A stretch of 10,926 bases of DNA from NCBI GenBank assembly GCA_036504075.1, contig DASXVX010000018.1, forward strand, positions 1 to 10,926. The letters run 5' to 3'. The notes beneath the pieces were generated by a model. That model made no database searches and was not told where the DNA came from. It saw only the letters and a program-made list of their open reading frames with translations. Each line of letters begins with the position of its first letter. Within the stretch, counting starts at the first letter, position 1. Shown one piece after another: positions 1 to 4,876 of the stretch. This DNA is from DASXVX01 sp036504075 (GTDB lineage Bacteria; Bacillota; Sulfobacillia; Symbiobacteriales; Symbiobacteriaceae). The translations under genes were made by a program, and so were the position numbers.

Positions 1-55
1 CCCGGTAATCGCGGATACGGGAAGTCCAGAGTTCAGTCAGCTCTTCTGGCGTCAT
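1..55 (-). CDS. tnpA: IS66-type accessory protein TnpA, N-terminal fragment
   Basis: The visible 18 residues, MTPEELTELWTSRIRDYR, fit the N-terminus of the small accessory protein (TnpA/InsA-like, helix-turn-helix) encoded first in IS66-family elements, which typically begins with an E-x-(F/L)-W-x-x-R-I-x-D-(F/Y)-R pattern. The ATG at 53-55 is preceded by a GGGGAGG ribosome binding site with 9 bases of spacing. The rest of the protein is cut off by the window edge. The ribosome binding site is buried in an 11-bp inverted repeat (separate entry), so translation is probably held low. The protein is needed for IS66 transposition, but its molecular role is not clearly established. Confidence 0.6.
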   Translation of the reverse strand, partial: MTPEELTELWTSRIRDYR

Positions 56-57
56 AA

Positions 58-94
58 AGACAATCCTCCCCAGGTGATCTGAAGAGGATTGTCT
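58..94 (-). promoter_or_regulatory. Hairpin sequestering the tnpA ribosome binding site
   Basis: Positions 58-68 (AGACAATCCTC) and 84-94 (GAGGATTGTCT) form a perfect 11-bp inverted repeat with a 15-nt loop. In the tnpA transcript the 3' arm contains most of the GGGGAGG ribosome binding site and ends two bases before the AUG, so the folded RNA would hide the start site. Insertion sequences such as IS10 and IS50 use comparable structures against transcripts entering from outside; applying that role here is inference. Confidence 0.55.
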
Positions 95-142
95 CAGAAG
101 GAACCGCCGTTTTATAGGTGGGCGGGATTTGACGCTTACCCA

Positions 143-182
143 TCACCGCGCGCGGTCCGACCATGCGTGGTCGAATCGGTGA
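143..182. repeat. Nested palindrome next to the IS66 end
   Basis: CGACCA (158-163) and TGGTCG (168-173) form a 6-bp hairpin with a TGCG loop. It is enclosed by an outer pair, TCACCG (143-148) and CGGTGA (177-182). The structure lies immediately outside the insertion sequence and could be a target site, an old attachment site or a replication-origin remnant. Nothing in the sequence decides between these. Confidence 0.35.
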
Positions 183-279
183 GGCACCAGCCCCCTGTAC
201 GGTGGTCTGCTCCCCGGTTTGGCCCGGGCATCAGCTAAGCACAGGCGGGCCTTCGGGACCTATGCGCGAGCCATAGGTC

Positions 280-378
280 CGCTTTACGTGAGCCATATGC
301 ACGCTTTACGTGAGCCATAGGTACGCCTTACATCCGCCTTACATTCGCTTTACATGCGCCTTACATTCGCTTTACATG
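280..378. repeat. Tandem array of 22-bp and 11-bp units
   Basis: Two 22-bp units that begin CGCTTTACGTGAGCCATA (280-301, 302-323) are followed without gaps by five 11-bp units of the form CGC(C/T)TTACAT(C/T/G) (324-334, 335-345, 346-356, 357-367, 368-378). The 22-bp unit is twice 11, so the CGCTTTAC core stays in phase with the helical repeat over about 100 bp. A partial further copy of the GAGCCATAGG segment lies at 268-278. Regular 11-bp spacing suits a multimeric DNA-binding protein, as at transposon ends or plasmid iterons. The stretch 183-279 holds nothing else that I recognise. Confidence 0.6.
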
Positions 379-403
379 CGGCGCTCGCACGGGCTGCGTG
401 ATG

Positions 404-475
404 CGGGAGCGCCAGAGCCCTCCGCACATGGCCTTCGGGATTCGGCGGACAATTTCGGCAGATCCTGCGCTCCCG
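404..475 (+). ncRNA. Possible structured leader or small RNA
   Basis: CGGGAGCGC (404-412) pairs perfectly over 9 bp with GCGCTCCCG (467-475) and closes a domain of 54 nt. Inside it TCCGC (421-425) can pair with GCGGA (445-449). An intrinsic terminator follows 43 nt downstream (518-558), so this looks like a short structured transcript or an attenuator leader. I do not recognise a riboswitch class, and a long stem can arise by chance in GC-rich DNA. Confidence 0.25.
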
Positions 476-517
476 GTTTAGACCTTGGTACCGCCAACCG
501 AATCAAGCACTGCCCCT

Positions 518-558
518 GGCGTGAGACTCTTTCCGGGTCTCACGCCAACTTTTTCTTT
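518..558 (+). terminator. Intrinsic terminator before the rep-like remnant
   Basis: GGCGTGAGAC (518-527) pairs with GTCTCACGCC (537-546), and the stem is followed by a T-rich tract (550-558). This is a good rho-independent terminator on the plus strand. No recognisable coding sequence lies upstream, so it ends either a small RNA or a leader transcript. Confidence 0.6.
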
Positions 559-593
559 GGTGAGGCCCGGAGGCAGGCCTGGCGCGGTGCGTC

Positions 594-621
594 TTGACGG
601 GTGCCGGGCCGGTGGTACACT
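594..621 (+). promoter_or_regulatory. Candidate sigma-70-type promoter for the rep-like remnant
   Basis: TTGACG (594-599) and TACACT (616-621) are separated by 16 bases and lie just after the terminator and ahead of the degenerate replication-type reading frame. The -35 hexamer matches five of six consensus bases and the -10 four of six. Confidence 0.4.
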
Positions 622-684
622 TGGCCGCCGAAGGGTCGACGCCGGTCCCCTTTTGCCCGGCACCGGCCCTTCGGCATTTCAATC

Positions 685-1223
685 ATGACCACCGTCCCGG
701 CGGGGCTGCGACCTGGCGGGCCGTGCTGAACTGGACCGCACAGCAAGGCCGCGCCCCCCAGTACTTGATCACCCTCACCTGCCGGGAGCCGTTGCCGCTC
801 TGGCGGGCGGCGCCGCCCGGAGAACAGGCGTTACTGCGCACCAAAGCCGTCGCCCTGGCCAGTTTCTCACCCGGGCGCTGACCCGCCTGGTGGCGGAGAT
901 CCGGCAAGCCTACGGGCCCTTCGAGTCCGTCGCATTCGTCGAACTGACCACCGGCCGGCATATGCCCGGTCACCGGCCCCAACTGCATCTGCTGGTGCAA
1001 GGCCCCGCGCTTGCGCACCGCTGGTTGAGCCGGCGGTGGGAGTTCCACACCCACGGGTCCTTCCGGGTGGACATAGAAGGCGCAGCAACAGCACCTGAGC
1101 GAGTGGCCGGGACCCCGGGTGCGCTACAGCCGCGGCTATTCCCCGCCCCGTGGCCGAGACTCGGGCACTGCTGTTCCCGGCGGCGGAAAGCGGCGGTCAG
1201 TGGGAATGGGTGAGAAGCAGTAG
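685..1223 (+). pseudogene. Degenerate replication-initiator-like gene
   Basis: Protein-like segments follow one another in different frames. About 690-880 reads AVLNWTAQQGRAPQYLITLT...PLWRA...KAVALASF. From about 868 to 1080 the next frame reads FLTRALTRLVAEIRQAYGPF, then a VAFVELTTG strand, RPQLHLLVQGP, then LSRRWEFHTHGSFRVDIE. From 1105 a third stretch reads WPGPRVRYSRGYSP, and from 1150 another frame reads PVAETRALLFPAAESGGQWE. This order (strand ending TLT, helix, strand ending E-x-x-x-G, a strand with a central His, then RW and R-x-SRGY-x-P) resembles plasmid or phage rolling-circle replication proteins. At least three frame changes make it a dead gene. Restoring one base near 870 would join the first two segments. 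The start is uncertain (ATG at 685 or an upstream start near 612). The family assignment is by pattern memory only. Confidence 0.45.
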
Positions 1224-1254
1224 GCGGCAGCCTTCGCCGGCTGCCGCCCTTTTC
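1223..1254 (+). terminator. Intrinsic terminator after the rep-like remnant
   Basis: GGCGGCAGCC (1223-1232) and GGCTGCCGCC (1239-1248) form a perfect 10-bp stem with a 6-nt loop, followed by CTTTTC. It directly follows the last readable part of the degenerate gene, which supports that gene having ended here. Confidence 0.75.
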
Positions 1255-1396
1255 TGATCACGATTACTTGGCGTAACTTAGGTTGGGTCTCACCGTGGCA
1301 TGGAAACCGGCGGACAAGATAGCCCGATGATGACTGGAGCGGGATAGTAGCCGGTCGCCGCTGTCCCGCTCTTATCGGCGATTCGGTCGCTTGAAT

Positions 1397-1747
1397 CTAG
1401 GCCTGAACAGCCTTAGGGTTCGAGCCGTACTGGTTTTCCTGCGGATCACTGTCCTGAACCAAGAAGACAAGGAGAATAATTGCGCCGATAATCGGAATCA
1501 GGGTGATGAGTATCCACCATCCGCTGCGATTGGTGTCATGAAGCCTGCGGATAGACACAGCCAAGCTGGGAATGAACAACGCCAAAGAGTAAATCCAGGA
1601 CAGCACGATAAGCCCTGCAAATCTACCAAGAATGCTGAGCACGACGCTAACGATAAGGTTGAAGAGAACAAACATCCAGTATTCCTTTCGCCGAGCCCGA
1701 CCCTCGAATACCGCATACTTCTTAAGTACTCCCAGATACCAGTCCAT
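1397..1747 (-). CDS. DUF805 family membrane protein
   Basis: This 116-residue protein has the family's signature features: an N-terminal F-E-G-R-A-R-R-K-E-YW motif (residues 14-24), three or four hydrophobic stretches (about 24-40, 43-60, 77-97), the cytoplasmic-loop motif RRLHD-x-x-R-SGWW (67-78) and a C-terminal QYGSNP tail. DUF805 proteins resemble Escherichia coli YhaH and YhaI; their function is unknown. I chose the ATG at 1747 because AAGGAGG lies 6 bases before it and the family motif starts at once. The upstream in-frame ATG at 1813 would add 22 residues with no family similarity. It is probably a single-gene unit, since 313 bases separate it from the next minus-strand gene. Confidence 0.85.
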   Translation of the reverse strand: MDWYLGVLKKYAVFEGRARRKEYWMFVLFNLIVSVVLSILGRFAGLIVLSWIYSLALFIPSLAVSIRRLHDTNRSGWWILITLIPIIGAIILLVFLVQDSDPQENQYGSNPKAVQA

Positions 1748-2060
1748 AAACAGCCTCCTTCTCTCATCTCCGACTGATGGGGGCAGGACCAGGCGATGGG
1801 CCGTGTTGAGCACGCATCTGCCGGGCCCTAACGCGTCAGACCCGGTCGGCAGTCCATTTCGATTGCCGCACTTTTTGGGTTCAACGTGTAACTATTTCTG
1901 TGATTAGTGTACAAACTCCTCCTCTCGTTCGAAAAGCAGATACACGCGCGCAGCGGTGAATTGGGCGTGAAGACTTTCAACGCTATTCGCCCTTACTTGT
2001 GACAATTATCACCGCACCTCACTTGCGAGTGAGCCTCCATGCGCGCAAATGGGTCATCTT
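1748..2060. other. Intergenic region between two minus-strand genes
   Basis: I see no gene here. Possible promoter elements for the DUF805 gene lie around 1890-1925 on the minus strand (a TACACT hexamer in TTTGTACACT), but the -35 match is poor. A CRP/FNR-like palindrome is at 1998-2013, and a 6-bp hairpin, CTCACT/AGTGAG, is at 2018-2033. No clear terminator with a T tract follows the YiaA/B-type gene. Confidence 0.5.
1998..2013. promoter_or_regulatory. CRP/FNR-type palindrome
   Basis: TGTGA-CAATTA-TCACC matches the TGTGA-N6-TCACA consensus of CRP-family regulators at nine of ten fixed positions. It lies about 250 bp upstream of the DUF805 start and just past the end of the YiaA/B-type gene, an odd distance for either. 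It may be functional or chance. Confidence 0.3.
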
Positions 2061-2309
2061 CTACGGTGCCTCAGACCCCTTTTGGACAGTATGCCGCTCG
2101 AATTCCTCGTCTTCGGCATTGTCCCGGATCACTTTCTGGAGCACAAAGGAAGACATCACCAAAAAGGCTGCAGTGACAGCGTAGTAACCCTTAACGGATA
2201 GCGGCTCCTCCAAGTACCACAGCCCAATATACTGCGCCAGCATTGCCAGGACGAATGATGTCCATGCCAGGAATGAGAATTCTCGTGTGTGCCGCCTGCT
2301 CCGTCGCAT
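2061..2309 (-). CDS. YiaA/YiaB-type two-helix inner membrane protein
   Basis: The 82 residues hold two membrane segments (about 12-32 and 41-58), joined by a short loop with the conserved sequence PLSVKGYY (36-43), then QKVIRDNAED (58-67) and an acidic, charged tail. The KGYY and QK-x-x-RD motifs are the hallmark of the YiaAB two-helix domain family, membrane proteins of unknown function. The ATG at 2307-2309 follows GGAGG with 7 bases of spacing. A TACAAT -10 hexamer is at 2333-2338 on the minus strand, with a weak -35. The gene is divergent from the SUI1-like gene. A basic N-terminus (RRSRRHTR) suggests that the first helix enters with its N-terminus in the cytoplasm. Confidence 0.8.
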   Translation of the reverse strand: MRRSRRHTREFSFLAWTSFVLAMLAQYIGLWYLEEPLSVKGYYAVTAAFLVMSSFVLQKVIRDNAEDEEFERHTVQKGSEAP

Positions 2310-2472
2310 TTAACTTCCTCCGTTTTACCCGAATTGTATCAGCAGACTCGAAAACCCTGAACACATCATACTATTTGATACCTTTCGCATTTATCCTTCG
2401 CACGCTGGCGCAATTTTCGGTTGCAGTACTGCCGTACGGTGAAGCCCCGGAAACGCCAGAGCACGTGATAAA

Positions 2473-2497
2473 GCCCGGCAGGTGATCCCTGCCGGGC
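2473..2497. repeat. Hairpin in the divergent intergenic region
   Basis: GCCCGGCAG (2473-2481) and CTGCCGGGC (2489-2497) form a 9-bp stem. On the plus strand no T tract follows; on the minus strand TTTAT follows. It lies between divergent genes, where a terminator for either would not be expected, so its role is unknown. Confidence 0.35.
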
Positions 2498-2525
2498 GGG
2501 CTGTTCATGCCGGGTACAGACATCC

Positions 2526-2554
2526 TTGACGAACCGCCGGCACCCAGGTACCGT
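2526..2554 (+). promoter_or_regulatory. Candidate promoter of the SUI1-like gene
   Basis: TTGACG (2526-2531) and TACCGT (2549-2554) are separated by exactly 17 bases and lie 22 bases before the chosen GTG start, so the leader would be very short and begin near the ribosome binding site. The -10 is weak (three of six). Confidence 0.4.
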
Positions 2555-2576
2555 GGAACCGGGAGGTGCGACCGAC

Positions 2577-2924
2577 GTGGACAAGAACGGCCGCCTTGTG
2601 TACAGTACCGATCCGGCGCTTAACCAGCGGTGCCCCCGTTGCCGGGAGCTACTCTCGGCCTGCGCCTGCACACCTGACGAGGCCGTGCCGGCCAACCTGG
2701 TCGTAAAGCTGCGTCTGGAGAAGGGGGGGCGGGGCGGCAAGGCCGTCACCGTACTCTACGACCTGCCCCGGAACCAGGAGTTCCTGAAAGAGCTGGCCAC
2801 CAAGCTGAAGCGCCTCTGCGGCACCGGCGGGACGGCCAAGGACGACACGGTCGAACTCCAGGGCGATTGCCGGGAGCGGTTGCGCCAGTTGCTGCCCACC
2901 CTGGGCTATAAAGTGAAGGGCTAG
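2577..2924 (+). CDS. yciH: SUI1/eIF1-like translation factor (YciH type) with cysteine cluster
   Basis: The 115-residue protein starts with the RLVYST element typical of bacterial YciH and ends with a SUI1 domain (about 42-115): KLRLEKGGRGGKAVTVLYDL, then LKRLCGTGGTAKDDTVELQG and a final helix before GYKVKG. The GTGG-x-x-KD-x-x-x-E-x-QGD core is the family's signature. SUI1 proteins act at the small ribosomal subunit during start-codon selection in archaea and eukaryotes; the bacterial homologue's role is poorly defined. Between the N-terminal motif and the SUI1 domain lies C-P-R-C-x6-C-A-C (Cys19, 22, 29, 31), which looks like a small metal-binding knuckle. I chose GTG 2577, 8 bases after GGAGGTG. 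An upstream start at 2526 lies inside the probable -35 and adds residues unlike the family. Likely first gene of an operon. Confidence 0.85.
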   Translation: MDKNGRLVYSTDPALNQRCPRCRELLSACACTPDEAVPANLVVKLRLEKGGRGGKAVTVLYDLPRNQEFLKELATKLKRLCGTGGTAKDDTVELQGDCRERLRQLLPTLGYKVKG

Positions 2925-2929
2925 CCACT

Positions 2930-2949
2930 ACTGACTCCGTCAGTCGCCG
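2930..2949. repeat. 20-bp palindromic repeat, copy 1
   Basis: ACTGACTCCGTCAGTCGCCG. Its first 15 bases fold into a 6-bp hairpin, ACTGAC/GTCAGT, with a TCC loop. An identical copy is at 3744-3763. The two copies bracket the membrane-protein and PDZ-protein genes. Confidence 0.65.
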
Positions 2950-3017
2950 TGGTGGGAAGGATTTCGCCGCCAGGACACGGAAACACTCCCGGTAGAATGC
3001 GAGGGGATGATTTTAAC

Positions 3018-3359
3018 GTGAGAAACGCACTTCTGTACATGGCCGCTCTGGGGGTCGCAATGCTGGCTGTGGTCGTTCTTCTGCCCCTCCTGGGCGTAAT
3101 CCTCCTCGTGGTGGCCATCGTGCTGGTGCTGGCGGTGGGGGCCGTTCTGGCCGCACCGCTGCTGGCGAAACTGCCCTGGTTCCGGGACAAGTTTACCGTC
3201 GAGCACAGGGGCAACTGGAAAACGGTCCGATTCGGGGGCAGCGTGTTCACTTCCTACCAGCCGGGCCGGCCCGAGCATCCAGCCCCGGAGTCGGCCGGGC
3301 AGATCGATGCCGGTGACGTGATCGACGTCGAAGGTGAGGAGATTCCCGACAAGGACTGA
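3018..3359 (+). CDS. Small membrane protein of unknown function
   Basis: From GTG 3018 the product has 113 residues: two adjacent very hydrophobic segments (about 3-25 and 27-50, rich in Leu, Val, Ala), then a soluble part beginning KLPWFRDKF, a Pro-rich linker and an acidic C-terminus (DVIDVEGEEIPDKD). I do not recognise a family. The GTG is preceded by GAGGGG with 11 bases of spacing. The in-frame ATG at 2997 has no ribosome binding site, and a GTG at 2949 lies inside the palindromic repeat. It sits 93 bases after the SUI1-like gene on the same strand and 33 bases before the leader of the PDZ gene, so co-transcription is likely. A membrane anchor next to a PDZ protein may suggest a membrane-linked job, but this is inference. 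Confidence 0.65.
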   Translation: MRNALLYMAALGVAMLAVVVLLPLLGVILLVVAIVLVLAVGAVLAAPLLAKLPWFRDKFTVEHRGNWKTVRFGGSVFTSYQPGRPEHPAPESAGQIDAGDVIDVEGEEIPDKD

Positions 3360-3392
3360 CCGACGTGCGATCGCCAGGGGGAGGCGGCAGCC

Positions 3393-3464
3393 GTGAAACG
3401 TGAGGTTGCAGTGGAGGTTCGCGTGAAAGCGGACCCAATGCGGGGCCGAGTTGAGCCACCGTGA
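3393..3464 (+). CDS. Short reading frame, likely N-terminus of the PDZ protein in another frame
   Basis: GTG at 3393 is preceded by the excellent ribosome binding site AGGGGGAGG with 8 bases of spacing. The frame runs for 23 codons and ends CCA-CCG-TGA at 3462-3464. Its product (MKREVAVEVRVKADPMRGRV and three further residues) stops where the PDZ reading frame is already open in the +1 frame. Skipping one base at CCG-TGA would fuse the two into a protein of about 98 residues. It is either the displaced start of the PDZ gene (mutation or programmed frameshift) or a small coupled leader peptide. Confidence 0.45.
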   Translation: MKREVAVEVRVKADPMRGRVEPP

Positions 3465-3690
3465 GGACGCCATCGCCATCAAAGGTGTGCGGTCGGGGGG
3501 CGCGGCGGAAATCGGGGGGCTGAAGCCCGGCGATGTTCTGGCTTCCTGGAATGACACCCCGCTTACGCCGGCCGGCCTGTTCTACTACTTCAGCTACGGC
3601 GCCTCACCCGGCGACGACGTGCAACTGGGGATTATCCGCAATGGGGAGCGGTTGGTCGTCCCCGTGGTCCTGGGGGGCACAGCGGCATAG
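3451..3690 (+). CDS. PDZ-domain protein, start uncertain
   Basis: The 79-residue frame is almost entirely one PDZ domain: IKGVRSGGAAEIGGLKPGDV (10-29) is the typical strand, G-G-x-A loop and GL-x-x-GD turn, followed by SWNDTPL, a helix (41-50), and the last strands VQLGIIRNGERLVVPVVLGG. PDZ domains bind peptide C-termini or internal segments, often inside envelope proteases; no protease or signal peptide is present here. The only in-frame start is TTG 3451, with no good ribosome binding site, while a strongly initiated frame starts at 3393 in another register. So the annotated start is doubtful and the gene may need a +1 shift. It is last in the unit with the SUI1-like and membrane-protein genes and is followed by a strong terminator. 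Confidence 0.65.
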   Translation: MSHREDAIAIKGVRSGGAAEIGGLKPGDVLASWNDTPLTPAGLFYYFSYGASPGDDVQLGIIRNGERLVVPVVLGGTAA

Positions 3691-3703
3691 CATCATCAGC
3701 CCG

Positions 3704-3739
3704 AGAGCCCTGAGACTGAAAAGTCTCAGGGCTCTTTTT
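3704..3739 (+). terminator. Intrinsic terminator after the PDZ gene
   Basis: AGAGCCCTGAGACT (3704-3717) pairs perfectly with AGTCTCAGGGCTCT (3722-3735) around a GAAA tetraloop, and a run of five T (3735-3739) follows. It begins 13 bases after the PDZ stop codon and ends the SUI1/membrane/PDZ unit. Confidence 0.9.
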
Positions 3740-3743
3740 CGCG

Positions 3744-3763
3744 ACTGACTCCGTCAGTCGCCG
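3744..3763. repeat. 20-bp palindromic repeat, copy 2
   Basis: Identical to 2930-2949. In this copy the hairpin gains one more pair, GACTGAC (3743-3749) with GTCAGTC (3753-3759). It lies directly after the terminator of the upstream unit. Confidence 0.65.
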
Positions 3764-3850
3764 GAGTGGCCGGCAGACCGCGGCGCCAGGCTGGCGCGTC
3801 GCCCGGACCCGGCGGGCCAACTCCCGTGAGCCATCTCCCATTGCTTTCAA

Positions 3851-3864
3851 TGGTCACAAGACCA
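3851..3864. promoter_or_regulatory. Candidate operator upstream of hpaI
   Basis: TGGTC-ACAA-GACCA is a perfect 5-bp inverted repeat, and its position coincides with the possible -35 of the hpa operon. The TGGTC half-site resembles those bound by GntR/FadR-type regulators, but the spacing differs. The regulator is not in the window. Confidence 0.3.
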
Positions 3865-3882
3865 GGCGTGATCATTTATGCT
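3853..3882 (+). promoter_or_regulatory. Candidate promoter of the hpa operon
   Basis: GTCACA (3853-3858) and TATGCT (3877-3882) match four of six bases each, with 18 bases between. Transcription would start near 3889, leaving a leader of about 67 nt before the ATG at 3956. The region 3764-3850 holds nothing else that I recognise. Confidence 0.3.
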
Positions 3883-3955
3883 CATAACTGTAGTCCGGAC
3901 GGGTGTAGATGCATAGGTATTCGGGTGATAACTGCGAACAGGATGGGGGAGACAG

Positions 3956-4876
3956 ATGGCTTCGCTAATCGAGCGCCTGCGCGGCTCCATCGCACCCATG
4001 GTGACCCCGTTCCGGCCGGATTACGCCTTCGACGCGGCCGCCATGCAGCGGCAGATCGAATGGCATCTGGAGAACGGGACCCACGGCATTTCGGTCACCG
4101 GGACCACCGGGGAGCCCAGTGCGCTCTCGTTGGATGAGCGGGAATACGTCATGGAAGTCGCGGCGAAGGCCATCGCCGGTCGGGTACCGTTTGTCCCCGG
4201 CACCGGCACGAACAATTTCGACGAGACGGTGCGCCTCACCCGGACGGCCAAGCGCCTGGGTGCCGATGCCGCCCTGGTGATCGTGCCGTATTATAACCGC
4301 CCGTCCCAGGAAGGGCTCTACCGGTACTTCCGCGGCGTGGCGGCGGCGGTGGCAGAGATGCCGATCATCATCTATAACATTCCCGGACGCACGGCCGTAA
4401 ACATGGAGCCGGCCACCATGGCCCGTCTCCGGACGGACTGCAAACAGATCATCGGGGTGAAGGAGTCCAACAAGGATTTCGAGCACGTGAGCCGGGTGCT
4501 CCACCAGTGCGGGCGGGACTTTTTGCTTTACTCCGGGATCGAACTGCTCTGCTACCCGATGCTGGCCATCGGCGGGGCGGGGCATATCAGCGCCACGGCC
4601 GGCATCATGCCCCGAGCGGTGGCCGACCTGTACAACCTGGCGGCGGCCGGTCGCTGGCAGGAGGCGCAGGACCTGCATTACCACCTGCTGCCGCTGAACG
4701 ACGTCCTCTTCGTGGAGACCAACCCCGGCCCGCTCAAGTATGCCCTGGGCCTGCTTGGACTCATGAGCCCGATGCTGCGGCTGCCGCTCTGCGAACCTGG
4801 GCCGGAGAACCAGGCCCGCATCCGCCGGGTGCTCAAAAGCTACGACCTGAAGCTGAACGAGGAGGCCGGGGCATGA
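3956..4876 (+). CDS. hpaI: DapA-fold 2,4-dihydroxyhept-2-ene-1,7-dioate aldolase
   Basis: This 306-residue protein belongs to the DHDPS/NAL class I aldolases. It has TGTTGEP (48-54, the substrate carboxylate loop), PYYNRPSQEG (111-120), YNIPGRT with Tyr140 and Arg145 (counterparts of E. coli DapA Tyr133 and Arg138), and the Schiff-base lysine in IIGVKE (Lys169). GGAGHIS (206-212) completes the barrel signature. Being first in an operon of 4-hydroxyphenylacetate genes points not to lysine synthesis but to the variant described as HpaI-not-DapA. That variant cleaves the C7 hydroxy-keto-diacid to pyruvate and succinic semialdehyde, replacing the unrelated HpcH/HpaI-family aldolase of E. coli. 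The ATG follows GGGGGAG closely. Its stop overlaps the hpaG start (ATGA). Annotation pipelines would probably call it dapA; function is inferred from context. Confidence 0.8.
   Translation: MASLIERLRGSIAPMVTPFRPDYAFDAAAMQRQIEWHLENGTHGISVTGTTGEPSALSLDEREYVMEVAAKAIAGRVPFVPGTGTNNFDETVRLTRTAKRLGADAALVIVPYYNRPSQEGLYRYFRGVAAAVAEMPIIIYNIPGRTAVNMEPATMARLRTDCKQIIGVKESNKDFEHVSRVLHQCGRDFLLYSGIELLCYPMLAIGGAGHISATAGIMPRAVADLYNLAAAGRWQEAQDLHYHLLPLNDVLFVETNPGPLKYALGLLGLMSPMLRLPLCEPGPENQARIRRVLKSYDLKLNEEAGA

Larger units (their letters stand above)
1..139 (-). mobile_element. IS66-family insertion sequence, one end (truncated by window)
   Basis: Read on the minus strand the element begins at 139 with GTAAGCGTCAAATCCCGCCC (120-139), which fits the GTAAGCG-type terminal inverted repeat of IS66-family elements. 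About 84 bases further in lies the start of a tnpA-like gene, the usual layout of this family's left end. Only this end is in the window; tnpB, tnpC and the other terminal repeat would lie beyond position 1. IS66 elements usually make 8-bp target duplications, so the outer flank 140-147 (CCATCACC) is the predicted duplicated target. Family assignment rests on the terminal repeat plus the tnpA N-terminus. Confidence 0.7.

Noticed and set aside
280..378. CRISPR array
   Set aside because: Units are directly adjacent without spacers and only 11 or 22 bp long.
310..597. 95-codon plus-strand frame across the repeat array and terminator
   Set aside because: It reads through tandem repeats and a terminator hairpin and has no ribosome binding site.
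1337..1371. Hairpin GAGCGGGA/TCCCGCTC as a terminator of the DUF805 gene
   Set aside because: On the minus strand no T tract follows the stem, and the loop is long (19 nt).
3965..4684. 239-codon minus-strand frame opposite hpaI
   Set aside because: Shadow of a clear DapA-fold gene; composition rich in His, Arg and Gly and no motif recognised.
3956..4876. Lysine-pathway dihydrodipicolinate synthase (dapA)
   Set aside because: The fold is the same, but translational coupling to hpaG and the lack of any lysine gene nearby favour the HpaI-type role.
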